Shown: positions 23,701-33,729, numbered from the stretch's first letter. The stretch is DNA of 64,000 nucleotides from Lophius americanus (GCA_037951165.1 JBBDHG010000008.1:9679501-9743500); one strand, 5' to 3'. Program-made: numbers and translations. The notes: generated by a model from the sequence alone, not told the origin.

Positions 23701-24167
23701 GCTCTGGAGCTTTGTAGGTTACCTGGAATCAAAGAGGCAGAAAAACAGGGACATATAAGTAATTCTAAAAAAACTGTCTTACAACCTTTCACCATTATAC
23801 TGCACTAATCCTGGTCGATGATCTTGGTATTATTTGTTATTATTACAACGCTTAGATTTCAAACATTTCTCCAGGAACATGTACATATGTTACACTCAGA
23901 TGAACAAAAAGAACAAAGTCCAGCATTAAACCTCTAAACCATTACCTTTGGTGCAGGAGGAGGTTTAGGTGCAGATGGGGCCTCATCCTGCATGTCCCCC
24001 TCTAGCTCCTCCTCATCAGCTCCAGCCAAACCCAGATCCAGCTCATCCTCCACATCCATGTCATCAACCAGATTGTCGTCCAAGTCCTCAGCCTGAGAGA
24101 CAGGAGCTAAACTGAGGCAGAGGAGGCCCGCTGCCAGAAGAACAAACAATCCGACCCTCTGATCCAT
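11659..24167 (-). CDS. canx: Calnexin, complete coding region (14 coding exons)
   Basis: Calnexin is an ER type I membrane lectin chaperone. It binds monoglucosylated N-glycans and recruits ERp57 through its P-domain. The 14 exons total 1884 nt (627 residues plus stop), every intron is GT-AG, and the phases join without a break. Predicted layout: signal peptide about 1-26; acidic luminal start; lectin domain with C177/C211 (a known disulfide) and sugar-contact positions Y181, K183, Y202, M205, E233 and E442, which match mammalian 165/167/186/189/217/426 with a constant offset of 16; P-domain about 275-415 with KPEDWDE-type repeats followed by W-P-x-I-x-NP repeats and the C377/C383 pair; membrane span about 499-518; then CC at 519-520, the known palmitoylation site; acidic cytosolic tail ending RKVRRD. 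The start Met at 24165-24167 lies 3 nt inside exon 2. Human CANX also has 15 exons including a non-coding first one (from memory). Confidence 0.97.
12434..12531 (-). CDS. canx: canx exon 14: acidic tail
   Basis: Acceptor TTTCAG|AT; donor GAG|GTGAGG. Encodes residues 576-608, almost entirely Asp, Glu, Ser, Lys and Gly (DKEEEGAGDGREDDEEEEGD). This part of calnexin is poorly conserved in sequence but always acidic. Confidence 0.92.
12623..12779 (-). CDS. canx: canx exon 13: acidic cytosolic tail, repetitive
   Basis: Acceptor GTGCAG|AAG; donor G|GTTAAT. Encodes residues 524-576. AEYKKTDEAQPDVKE is conserved with mammals. It is followed by Glu-rich sequence made of back-to-back KVEEE units, encoded by an almost perfect 15-bp tandem repeat around 12640-12705. 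Confidence 0.94.
12640..12705 (-). repeat. 15-bp coding tandem repeat in canx exon 13
   Basis: The plus-strand unit CTTCCACTTTCTCCT is repeated with few changes and encodes KVEEE on the minus strand. Repeat number is expected to vary between individuals or species. Confidence 0.85.
14127..14141. repeat. (TG)n microsatellite in canx intron 12
   Basis: A short TG dinucleotide run lies 17 bp from the exon 12 splice donor. Confidence 0.8.
14158..14277 (-). CDS. canx: canx exon 12: transmembrane segment
   Basis: Acceptor TTTCAG|CC; donor AAG|GTAATG. Encodes residues 484-523: AAEERPW, then the membrane span (WLWVVYVLTVALPIILIFVF), then CC-TGK. The double Cys is the palmitoylation site known in mammalian calnexin. 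Confidence 0.97.
16169..16384 (-). CDS. canx: canx exon 11: last lectin strands
   Basis: Acceptor CTTAG|GGC; donor GAT|GTAAGA. Encodes residues 412-483. It starts GVWKPRKIPNPAFFEDL, continues into the lectin core GLELWSM (E442, glucose-binding position) and ends with the DRWAADSWGLKK helix region. Confidence 0.97.
16948..17104 (-). CDS. canx: canx exon 10: P-domain tip and return arm
   Basis: Acceptor CATCAG|GG; donor CAG|GTAAGC. Encodes residues 359-411: DEDMDGEWEAPQ, the C377/C383 pair and two KPPMIDNPNY-type repeats (type 2). Confidence 0.97.
17939..18052 (-). CDS. canx: canx exon 9: P-domain repeats
   Basis: Acceptor CTACAG|GG; donor TG|GTGAGT. Encodes residues 321-359 with WDEDAPAQVPDE, KPDGWLDDEPEY and DAIKPEDW, the type 1 P-domain repeats. 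It starts and ends within a Trp codon, so exons 8, 9 and 10 share the same phase, as expected for repeat units. Confidence 0.96.
18182..19330 (-). mobile_element. Tc1-like DNA transposon, decayed, in canx intron 8
   Basis: The ends are inverted repeats: TACATTACTCAAAAAAA on the left and its complement TTTTTTTGAGTAGTGTA on the right, consistent with insertion at TA. The minus strand carries transposase remnants: the N-terminal part near 18710-18990, and the C-terminal end near 18446-18664 with SLDLNPIDDL and HRRHIAPQTVQELSDALL. The middle of the transposase is deleted around 18665-18670 and frames are broken, so the copy is inactive. It sits between canx exons 8 and 9, in the same orientation as the gene. 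Confidence 0.85.
19495..19684 (-). CDS. canx: canx exon 8: start of the P-domain
   Basis: Acceptor CCCTAG|TG; donor TG|GTCAGT. Encodes residues 258-321: a lectin strand (VNPDNTFEVLVDQ), DMTPPVNP, then the first KPEDWDERPKI repeat of the P-domain arm that recruits ERp57 in known calnexins. Confidence 0.96.
20758..20950 (-). CDS. canx: canx exon 7: second lectin Cys and sugar contacts
   Basis: Acceptor CTCAG|GAA; donor G|GTGAGAC. Encodes residues 194-258 with PYTIMFGPDKCGEDYKLHFI (Y202, M205, C211) and YEEKHAKK (E233). Nearly identical to mammalian calnexin. Confidence 0.97.
21316..22291. mobile_element. Non-autonomous Tc1/mariner element with long inverted repeats
   Basis: The ends TAAAGTGCATCCGGAAAGTA and, inverted, TAAAGTGCATCCGCACAGTT begin inverted repeats of roughly 150-200 bp (shared inner words CTTCACTTTTTCCACATTTT and AATGGATTAAATTCAT). 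TA flanks both ends. The centre has no intact transposase frame. It lies in canx intron 6, between exons 6 and 7. The repeat layout matches the fish Tc1 IR/DR type; the family name was not determined. Confidence 0.85.
22406..22487 (-). CDS. canx: canx exon 6: first lectin Cys
   Basis: Acceptor TTCAG|G; donor CTG|GTCAGT. Encodes YEVNFQSGIDCGGAYVKLL and on to L193. It holds C177 of the lectin disulfide and the sugar contacts Y181 and K183. Confidence 0.96.
22575..22716 (-). CDS. canx: canx exon 5
   Basis: Acceptor AACAG|GT; donor CA|GTAAGAG. Encodes residues 119-166, including LPGDKGLVLKSRAKHHAISA and the FDTKPLIVQ strand, which are near-invariant in calnexins. Confidence 0.96.
22717..23294 (-). 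other. canx intron 4, no feature seen
   Basis: Intron between exons 4 and 5. Nothing besides splice signals was recognised. The neighbouring introns 23354-23648 and 23723-23945 are short and also empty. Confidence 0.6.
23295..23353 (-). CDS. canx: canx exon 4
   Basis: Acceptor TTTCAG|C; donor G|GTATGT. It completes Ser99 and encodes WVVSIAKKEDTDEDIAKYD, a hallmark calnexin segment, in the lectin domain. Confidence 0.95.
23649..23722 (-). CDS. canx: canx exon 3
   Basis: Acceptor TTCCAG|GT; donor AG|GTGAGC. It encodes 24 codons beginning VTYKAPEPMGEHFIAE, the start of the lectin beta-sandwich, and ends two bases into the Ser99 codon. Confidence 0.94.
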
Positions 24168-24170
24168 AGT
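23946..24170 (-). CDS. canx: canx exon 2: start codon and signal peptide
   Basis: Acceptor CTCTGCAG, then 3 nt of 5' UTR, then ATG at 24165-24167; donor AAG|GTAATG. It encodes residues 1-74: a hydrophobic signal peptide (FVLLAAGLLCLSLAP core, likely cleaved after SQA at about 26), then an Asp/Glu-rich segment ending in a Pro-rich stretch. An in-frame upstream ATG at 24201-24203 lies in the intron and is not used in this model. Confidence 0.96.
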
Positions 24171-26850
24171 CTGCAGAGGAAGAGGAGCAGAGAGTAAGCA
24201 CATCTGCTCAATTGGTTGTTTTTTTCACTCTCCCTGCTCTTCAAATGTGGTACAAGAATTCAGATTCATTCTAAGTTTCAGGCTAAAATAGCTGCTTTTA
24301 TAAGTCTGATTCTCAGCAGAAAATGTAGCTTTGCAGTGCATTTGTATAAATGGGCAGGTCTGTTGGGCCTACAGGGCGGTATGTGCTCAATTCAGTCAAA
24401 GATATATAGGTATAGGATGTAATCTAGATGCATCGGTCACCTGTTAGGCAAACAACAGGTCCACATGGAATTTATACTTGCATAGATAAACTAATAAATG
24501 CATGTAGGACGATTTGGTTGTTGTTGGCCTATTACAGCCCTACAAAAACTCACTTCATTTTTCTATTAACAGCAATACTTCCAAATGGACAATCTTTGTA
24601 CTGCATCCCTCCGTCATTAACTCACAAGGAAGGTTATTAACCTGAGTAGCCTGGAAACCAACCATCGACATGGTGACCAAGCAAAGGACACCCTCAGGAC
24701 ATACAATCTAGGCTCTGTTAACCTTAATGAGATTAAATCCCGTGGGATTATTGCAGCACCCCACAACATACATGGACAATTTACTTTGCACATAAACTCA
24801 GTTTGTGGAGGACGCAAGTTCCTAATTACACATCAACATACACCTGGTGGTTGGTATTGTTCAAATTTGAGCATGTGGCAGTTCTACTGTGTTTAAACTT
24901 TAACACATGAAGAAAACTCAAGGTGCAACAACAAAAGAATTTAATTGCAGCCGATTTGATATTATTCCTGACAAATTAGAAATGGAGAAAATAACAGCAA
25001 TTTCTTTTAGGTTGACAGTCCACAATCTGTTCACTGACATTTCTCATTTACCCTGTCTCTAAAACACACCAGACTGAAATACAGATCACCAAAATTAAGT
25101 ACTTTCCAGCCTCTAATAATAATAATTTTGAATTTAGTCTGAATGTTTTGGTAATTACATTGATAAGAGAATGACGTACAAATTTATGTTAAAAGGCTAA
25201 CAAAACTAACATTTTTTCAGTTTGCGAGAAAAATAAGTACCCTAACAAAAACAGTTGGCTGGTAATGTGATCATTCATGTTGGTTTATTTAAAAAAAAAA
25301 AAAAACATCATTTGATTTTGATGGACATTTGTACACTGATGGGTCTATCCCCAGTGAGGAGCTATTTTTTGTCCTGTCAACATAACAAAATATGGCATAT
25401 GTAGATAGTCAAAACAGTATCAAACAAGTTAAAGGTGTCAGTGAAAACTGATTATATAAATTCCATTAATGTTTTTTTAAAATAAGTTATTCAAAAATAT
25501 GTGCTTGGTGATTTGTTTTACATTTAATTACCTCTTTCAATTTGTTCCAAAAACACAATAGTTTATGCGATTTATATTTTACAGTGTTATTCTTTTTTCA
25601 TTGTTCTTCAAAGTCATTGATGTGTCTCAGATGAGTATTTATTGGGAGCTTCTGTTTCGGCGTTGGAAACCATTTCCTGATAGCTCTATTTGCAACATCA
25701 AAGGAGATGTGTGCATTGTTCATGGGCTTGTCCATTTTACTCTGAAACATTAACAGACTATTAAGTCTCTACATGCAATTATCTAATATTAGCGTTTATC
25801 TTTTATTACACTCATGGCGGCAGTTCCAACCCTGGCAGGTGTTAAATGTAAAAAACAGTTTCAATGAAATATATCTATTAGTGAGGGGAGGGAGGATACG
25901 GTATTTTTAATCACAGCATCCACTGACTGTCATTTGTGGGAAAAATGATTAATGCAGATGGACAGTCATTACAAGTGGGGTGCTTTTAAAACCATTTTTC
26001 CCCACACACCACCCTCTCTCCACTTACAAAACAGCCTGATTAAAGAATCCTCTCATGCAGCTAGCATCAAATATGCTTAGGTACTAGTTAAATATTTATA
26101 TGATCATTAATTTGGGTTGGTAAAGCGTTCAGTGTAAAATGAATACTTTCACTTACTATGTTCAGTTAAAGCGGACCTTAAAACTCAAAACAGTTGATTG
26201 CACTCATAAATGTAACCCGTCTTGAGTTCTGAGAAGGTTTGAATGTGCAGTTGTGTAAGTTAAACCTGCTACACATCTCACCCTGCCAGACTAATCAGAT
26301 TAACCTGCAGTAGGAGCAGCATGTCTGACTAACAGGCCAAGCAGCGCAGTTAAGAGTGTTTTCATCACCAGCACTAACTGTTAGCACAGCACTAAAGCCG
26401 TCCAACCGGTGTCCACATGGCATCTCAGGGAATTAGCTGTGAAACTCGAGTGAAAAATTCAGAGACGCAATATGGTGGAAATCATAGAGCGACAATTTCT
26501 GTATATAAATATACCCCTAATTCTAACTATGGAGGCAACCAACAACAAATGTATAGAAATAGAGTACAAACTGATGAATTGATTAGTGGACCCATAGAGA
26601 ATCGGGATTATTGCCATTTCATTTTTTAGTCATTCCTAAGAAAATATTTGCATAAAATAAAGATAAGCAATTTGTGTTTCGTAAAGAATTGGAAATTTAG
26701 AGATGGGTACAATTATCTGTAGTGGATTTATCCAAATTTTGTTCTTAATTATTAATGGCAGGCATCAAGTGAAAACAAACAACTGTGTTGTTAATTGTAC
26801 GCTAATTTAATTTAATTGTATATATTGTTATTCTATTCTGTAATTTACTG

Positions 26851-26912
26851 TTGCTGCTGTAACCCTGCAATTTCCCCATTGTGGTACTAAGAAAGGTTTA
26901 TCTTATCTTATA
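26851..26912 (+). repeat. LINE 3' tail (L2-type), plus orientation
   Basis: The sequence TGCAATTTCCCCATTGTGG, followed by ACTAAGAAAGG and a TTATC-type microsatellite, is a common 3' end of fish L2/Maui-like LINEs (family from memory). The same end occurs at 35330-35395 (minus) and 56268-56326 (plus). Confidence 0.6.
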
Positions 26913-27260
26913 AAGGGATGCATCAGCCAGTGTAACCGTTCATTTAAGAGTTTTTAGCAGTTGTTTAGACAACAATGAAGCCACTGCATCCTGTAAAAGG
27001 ACAAGGCTCTTAGAGGATCTCTGATTGGCTGATAACAATAAGTCCAGAGAAACCAGCTGAATTTGCTGTTATCTACTCAGACTGACAGCAGCACTAGAGG
27101 TCTGGAGGTACAGTCAGTCAGTTAATCTGTTATTAGTCAGTTTAGCCTGCAGGACATCTGCCACTCCCAGATTCTCCATCTGATAAGCTAAGAGGTTTCC
27201 AAAAGGGGTTTGATAAGGAAACCGTTTGCCCCCATAAAGGATGATTTTTTTGTAAAACAA

Positions 27261-28714
27261 TATCTGGTTTTCAGTGTCAATTAATTATATTTTCTCAGAA
27301 ATGTCCAACACAGTATGACAAAGTACAATGTGACGTCTTCAAATATCTTTACTTTAAAATCAGTAAATTATAACAGTGAAAAATCTTGAACTTGAACATT
27401 TTTGGAAATATCGTTAATATACTTAAATATACAACAAATTGTAAGCGAGAACATCAGATTCTTGTGAATTTATTTTCTCATATCATGTATCCAAAAATGG
27501 TTTATTATAAAACTTAGTTTAGTATGACATAAATCACAGTGATTTGTAACTTTTGATATGTTACAAGATTTGTAAATTTTAAGATATAAAATAGTCAGGA
27601 CAACACAACATTTATTCTTTTGAGAAAACTGGACCATTTCAATGAGTAAATAAAGGTTTATTGAAATAGCTCTGGTATTTCTGGGGCTATTTGCAGACAT
27701 TTAGACATTATCTACCAGTATTGCAAACAGCTTCACCTCATTAAACCAGCCTTTACCAGCCAAGTCAGTTAACTGAGGAGCAAACAGACAGGACAGGCAG
27801 CTTACTGTTTAAACAGAAATAAATAGTCAGAAACCTTCTTCCATTACAAAGTGAATGAATGATTTTACAACCTGTCACTCATTGGTCGCTTTCAGCACAA
27901 AAACAATTATTCTTAAACTTCGAAATGTCTAACCGATGTTTTAAAAAATCTCTTAAAATATAAAAATGTAAATTCTTGATACCAGCAATTACTAATATTT
28001 TGCTATTGCATCACATTTAACATACCCAAGATGTCTATTCATATTATACTTTTTTCAGTTTAGCAAAGGTCAATCATCCTGACACATGAGATCAATAAAC
28101 TGATAAAAACTCATTGTTCAAAATTGCAGCTATTAAATTATGCTAAAAGAAAGTGTGTGTTTTTGTGACAGAGCAAATGGTCTCCCTAATATTATCTTAT
28201 TAAAAGTAAGTTTGAAATTAAATGAATAATCTCTTTAAAGAGGATATAATTATACTTCTAGCAACCAAATGTTCAGAAATGATTTAAAACATATTTTCTG
28301 TACATTATCATGTCAGTAAATAGCAGGACTTTATATACATTTTGTTAATGCACTCCTTCTATATTTCTTGGAGATGAAAGAAAAATCTAAAGAAGTCACA
28401 GCCTTAACATAGATTCAATTTTGAATCAGGCGATTAATGAAAAAAACTGCAGTACTTGATACACACAATCCTGACATCAGTAGTGGAGGTAACATCATAT
28501 AGCACCCATGACCAGATAAACATAGTTAACAAAAAGTAAAGTGCAGCAAATATTCTACTATTTTATAAACAAGATCCACATGCACATTTTATCCAGATCG
28601 AAGCGGCTCATGTGAATTTCGTTGTTAAATATCTGGTTTCCAGCATAAACTAATCATATTTTCAAATTATTCTCAGAAATGTCCAAACCAGTACGTCAAA
28701 GTACAAGGTGACGT
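27261..28714. repeat. Diverged direct repeat pair in canx intron 1
   Basis: A 75-85 bp segment at 27261-27336 recurs at 28630-28714. Shared blocks include TATCTGGTTT, TTCTCAGAAATGTCCAA, CAAAGTACAA and GTGACGT in the same order and orientation. It is either a local duplication or two copies of an unnamed short repeat. Confidence 0.65.
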
Positions 28715-30243
28715 TAGCGAAAATGGTATCGTAGTAAAACCAGGTATAAACCTATTTTAAACAGTAAAATTTTGCAATACTTTAATTTTTTAATTATTTA
28801 TTAGTCTGTATTTGTCCCCAAATAATGGAGTTTAATAATGGAAAAGATAAAACAAAAACACTGAAACCATTTCCAGCAAGGACTAATGTTGATATGAAGC
28901 ATACACTGCCACAACATTAATACCAGTAACCAGTTCTAATGTTGCTGCTGATTGGTAATCTTTAATATTAACTATTGTGGGCTTTTAAATATGCAATGTA
29001 AAACAAAAACTACATGGACCAACTACATTTGATGCAAAAAAAGTAATCAGTTATGGTGGGGGCACTTTTATAGAAAAAATACGATGTACTAGAAGACATG
29101 CCCATTATAGCGGCTAAACATTCAAACCCAATTAAATGCCACAATTTGAACACGCATATGAAAATAGCATTTTGAATGACAACGACATCTCATATTTATT
29201 GTGCACTAATTTTCCACAAAACTCACCGATGCCTTGCAGTGTAGTACTTTTATAGAATGAATCATTACCACTTTAAAGAATGTCAATATTCAAGGAAGGG
29301 ACATTTGTGACTTTTGCTTTTTAGGAGACATCTGAACATATTAATTTTAGAAGGGTGTTCGACATTATTTCTCAATTGATAAATGAAATGTATTATTATT
29401 ATTAATTGTTAGAGAAAAATTATACACAAGGATGACGAACAGACAGGCTGCCTTTTACCCATTAGCACCATACGTTGTTAGCCGAACAGCCAACCAATAA
29501 TCCTCATCAGCCCTACATATTTTTAGACTGACACATAAGGCGTATGCATATAGTTTTGAATTTTATGCACAATTTTAACAAAGATATCTGTATTCTGAAG
29601 ATTCGGTTGCAAAAGGATTAGCAATGATGAAGTCCCATTGAGCATTAAGCTAACATACAAGCTTACTCTCATTCATTCTTTTTTTTAATTTTTTTAAATA
29701 GTTTAAATATGAAGACAATATTCTATTAACATTTTTTTTAAATGTAAATCATTAAGCTCTCCCAATATTTATCACTGAGACACTCCATTACAATCCGGTT
29801 GAGTCAGCTAGCTTAGCATAGCTTCGATGGTGCTTACGAAACTGCTGTCAGTGTCGGAGCCGAGCCAAGAAAACTTCCAAGCTCTTTCTCGAGAGAGGAG
29901 GCTGGACAAGGGGGAATGTGTCAGATCAGGGTAGATAGTGTAAGACTCACGGGAATATGACTATATAAATAGTTCATGTATGAGTGAATTTCATGTTAGA
30001 AAAGGCCAGCCAAGAAGGCTAACCGGCTAGCTACATTCACCTGTGGTTAATTAGCCCTAGTTACCCATTCAGACTAATGCTAACAGCATGGTGGTGACAT
30101 GATGCTTACATTAACAAGTATAACTTTACTAAATGTTCAGCACTAGTGCATATACGTTATTAATAAACCGATATTTTTCGGAAAACGTAATAATCCTGCC
30201 GTTTTCCCCTGTAAAACTGACATTTATCGATTTCTTTACTCAC

Positions 30244-30300
30244 CTCCAGCTCGCCGATGTGACCGCCTGGGAACTACTGAGGAGAATCACGTGGGATATT
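30244..30300 (-). other. canx: canx exon 1, non-coding 5' UTR
   Basis: A strong donor, GGAG|GTGAGTAAAG, has its last exonic base at 30244, just downstream of a GC-richer block and the CCAAT/ERSE cluster. The position fits a non-coding first exon as in other calnexin genes. The transcription start is not visible and is placed only roughly. Confidence 0.6.
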
Positions 30301-30302
30301 GG
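30290..30302 (-). promoter_or_regulatory. Half-spaced ERSE-like motif
   Basis: The minus strand reads CCAAT-ATC-CCACG, followed by TG (E-box CCACGTG). The two halves are 3 bp apart instead of the 9 bp of an ERSE, or the single base of ERSE-II where CCAAT is inverted. It lies at or near the start of exon 1. Function is uncertain. Confidence 0.35.
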
Positions 30303-30331
30303 AGAGCAGATACCGCCCTCTCCTGTCGATG

Positions 30332-30336
30332 ATTGG
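30332..30336 (-). promoter_or_regulatory. CCAAT box
   Basis: Minus-strand CCAAT in the context GACCAATCA, the preferred NF-Y flank, about 90 bp upstream of the exon 1 donor. Confidence 0.5.
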
Positions 30337-30442
30337 TCAATGGGAACGAATATTTGACGTTTCCTGTCAACTGTCAAGACGTGATAGGGTAAGGGAGAAT
30401 GTCCGTTGAACAGGACATGGCCCACCCCCTAGAGCTTAACTT

Positions 30443-30461
30443 CGTGGACAGCGCTGATTGG
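30443..30461 (-). promoter_or_regulatory. ER-stress response element (ERSE) of canx
   Basis: The minus strand reads CCAATCAGCGCTGTCCACG, an exact match to the ERSE consensus CCAAT-N9-CCACG. NF-Y binds the CCAAT half and ATF6 (or XBP1) the CCACG half. It lies about 200 bp upstream of the exon 1 donor, in the orientation of the gene, so induction of canx by unfolded protein in the ER is expected. Confidence 0.85.
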
Positions 30462-30488
30462 TCAACTCGGTAGCGGAAGTGTGCTTTA

Positions 30489-30493
30489 ATTGG
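30489..30493 (-). promoter_or_regulatory. Distal CCAAT box
   Basis: Minus-strand CCAAT in the context AGCCAATTA, 28 bp upstream of the ERSE. Several CCAAT boxes in a row are usual in NF-Y-driven ER chaperone promoters. Confidence 0.45.
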
Positions 30494-31492
30494 CTGGAGT
30501 GAGGATGATGGAAAGAGCTTGTAGAGCTCGAAAATAATTTGTCGGAAGTCAATAAAGCAAAGAACTGTAACCGAAAATCACCGAGTTACAGTTATGTGAA
30601 TTATTATATAAATATAAATATTTGAAAAAGTTAATGCTAGTAATGACAGGGGTCTTGTCACCTACCATAACTCGTCCGTACTAGGACACGTCAAGGCTCC
30701 TTTGGTGGCAAACGTTTGACCTACAGTATTAAGCAGCTGGACATTTTAAGCTAAGGCTGATTTAAAAAAAAACAACTTAATTATTATAATTATTTGCCAA
30801 TGAATTGTTTAAATTAGGTGTGTCCCTTTTTACATTTGGCAAATATCTGAATCCCAACTTCTGCTCATTATCTTCGCTTAACATTGATTTTGTTAAAGGT
30901 GGAGGAACTGTACATTTCAGTGGTGGCATGATGTACTTAATATTTTTACTATCATTACATACCTAAGCATCATAATGACTTATCAGATGGTTGTCAAAGC
31001 ACCCGAGTCAATCACATCCATCCACTGACAAGAGGATGCACTGGCTCAGAAATAAAATGGATCTGGAGCTTGACAAGATGAATCAGTAGGACTGTAAATG
31101 AACATTAGTCTGACTAATTGTGTTTCCATCAAAATGAAATTAAACATCCCTTACAAAGATAATTTACTGCAACGATACTCTTGCTACTAATAGCATGACA
31201 TTTAATTGTTAATGTACCGAAGGGACTTAAAAAAAGACCACTGCAAGTGATTCTGCATTATAGACGTAGTCACCCAGGACATTGGCGTTCTCTTGTTGTC
31301 CTTCTGTCTTCGTGACACTGGTGTAGATGCACTATCATGGACATTTGAGCATTCACCGCCCTAAAGATGAGTTGTCTGGTGGGTTGAACTTCGCAGACCA
31401 TGTGAACGGCAAACATAACGGTCATCTTGGCCCAGCCATGGCGTTATTGCATATGTCATATTCTCCCCAATGTCCATGCCTTCTTTTAGGGA

Positions 31493-31527
31493 CAAATAAG
31501 GGACAACTGTGTTTTGTCCCTTATTTG
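31493..31527. other. Perfect 14-bp hairpin
   Basis: CAAATAAGGGACAA and its exact complement TTGTCCCTTATTTG are separated by a 7-nt loop. It could be the joined ends of a small palindromic transposon remnant. It is not followed by a T-run and is not read as a terminator. Confidence 0.7.
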
Positions 31528-32195
31528 GGACTACAGTAGTTGGAAAAGTTCTCAAATTATGCGAAATAATGAATGATGTATTTTTAATTTCCTAATGCTT
31601 TTTTTTTATCTTTACTTAAGTAAGAATATGAATGCAAGATTTTTAACTTACTTAAATACTTAATTACTTTCTAGTGTAAATGATTTTAACTGGATGGAAA
31701 GTAGCTCTTCCAACACTGTCTTGTTGTACAAATATAAATGAGACTGATATGTGCATATCAGACTGTTAAGAGGAAATGTGTGCACTAACAGAAATGTTGA
31801 GCTGTTCCTATAATTCTCTCATAATGCCACTGCAGATGTGTAACAATCATGTGACCTTCATCCATGTGCCTGACTCGGCGTGGCTGGTTTAACAAAAGAC
31901 TACTTCATTCAAAGTAAAACCGCTTTTTAATGTCCTCAACCTTCGATATCCCCAGGAAAGGTGACATTTTTTAATTATGTGCACAGCTGAATAATTAAAA
32001 ATGCCCCTGTTACTACTATTTTAACATCTATTTTCTCTGCATTTGTGCAATTAAACATTTACTTCTGGGTATTAAACTTAAGATATTTGGGGCCACTCAC
32101 GAGCACTTAATTTTGATGTAAGCTCATTTTCTTTCTGCATGGTATTGTAACAGAGCTTGTCTTAATCATTTTCATGTGATTAATCAGTTTCTTAC

Positions 32196-32274
32196 CAATG
32201 GTGTTATACCACTGGTAATAATTGTTATCTGGATAAAACTTGATGACATCCCCAGAAATCTTCTCAACACCACC
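32196..32274 (-). other. Unassigned exon-like segment
   Basis: 79 nt on the minus strand bounded by TTTTTAG|GG and G|GTAAGAAA, with 26 open codons of protein-like composition (GDVIKFYPDNNYYQWYNTI). No family was recognised and no partner exon with matching phase was found. The acceptor has a weak pyrimidine tract. It may be chance or a relic exon. Confidence 0.25.
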
Positions 32275-33729
32275 CTAAAAATGTTATAATTATTGAAGCC
32301 AACACATGACAGAAAAGAAGACCTTTCAAAACAAACGTATGTCCGAAAAAGTATTTAAAATTTTGTCTTTATTACAATTTACAGATTGGATAGAAGTCTC
32401 AGATCATTTAAATAGAGCTTATCTAAAGGGTACAAAAGACAAACACAAGATTATAACAATGCATTCCAGTGCATTTTACAAAGAAAATAGAAATTGCGAT
32501 GTTAAAATCTGACAAACGCTCTTTTTTGTTCTCCATCTAAACCCTTAATGAATCTATAATTTACCACCGTGGAATGAGTCATATCTCCTTATCTCATCCT
32601 ATGAAGTGCAGTTTTGACAGATGATGTTTTGTTAAATCGCTGTTTCAAATGAGTCATTTTGTTGATTGCTTATTTCATTCCCTTAAATTGACGATTTTAT
32701 ACTCATGGAATAGAAATGAACTAAATTTGTTTTAAAAGTGTCATGAAAGTTAACTCCAAACAAAACAAAAGCAGATTATAAAAAGAAAAACAAAGTTTTG
32801 TTATTTATTAGTATTAACGGACTATATTTAGGTTGGAAGTAGATTCCTCCCTTACAGTGAATAAAGACTGGCAGCCTCGATCTCTATCAGGGTGTGCTGG
32901 TTCCAAGGAAAATGGGAAACCTTCCTCTATCAATCTCACTGTTCCCACAATCCCATGATTCTGATCTGTGTGCAGGTGAGTCTAGGTTTCTATTTTGGTC
33001 AGAAACCTGGATCACATGTTTACATCCCCACTCAATCCTGGTTTCTATAGCCAGCCTGACCCAAACTAGGAGTGTCCTTTCTGCCTCAGTTTTCCAGCTC
33101 ACCCTAAAGGTGTTGTGAAGTTGAGGTCAAATTCTCAACAACAAACTGGAAAAACACTTGTTGGAACAGGAAAACCAAAAGATTTTACCAACAGTTCAAT
33201 CAAAATTGACCGCCATCTCCACAAGACTAGAAAAGGAATATTGATTACATGAAGTCAATCATTGTTAAAATCCAATACAAACATGATAAATCCATCCCTC
33301 TATAGATAATACATGGAGAACTGGCATCAAGAGGAAAACAATATTGTGGATTTCAAGGAATTATTTTCATCATTTGTGGGGTCCAAATATTGGCGTGAAG
33401 GAACAAAAAGTAAAATAAATTCTGTCTTCTGGCGAACAACATTAGTTCTGTTGGAATAAGATTGTGTCTTTTCCAGGAAATTAAAATTAAAATAGTGGAA
33501 GGGCTTTATAATATACTATTTATTAGAAAATTTGTCAATGACAGACCTAAATGGAAGAAAAACAAGAGAAGAATCTCTACTTTTGCAGTGGACTGGAAAA
33601 CTATAGTACAGTAAGTACAATAGAGCACAGCAGTGGGAACTAGAGTACTATGTAGGACGTTACAGTACTTCATAGTATTGTAAAGTACATGACAGTACTG
33701 CTCTGTAAAACCATGAAGTCGCCAAGGCC

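Larger units (their letters stand above)
24171..30243 (-). other. canx intron 1 (6.1 kb)
   Basis: A very AT-rich first intron separates the non-coding exon 1 from the start-codon exon. It holds a LINE 3' tail at 26851-26912, a diverged duplicated segment (27261-27336 and 28630-28714) and an A-run near 25291-25304. No other coding segment is supported. Confidence 0.65.

Noticed and set aside
30133..30425. Open frames crossing the canx promoter and exon 1
   Set aside because: They span the exon 1 donor and regulatory motifs; canx exon 1 is non-coding in this model, and neither peptide resembles a known protein.
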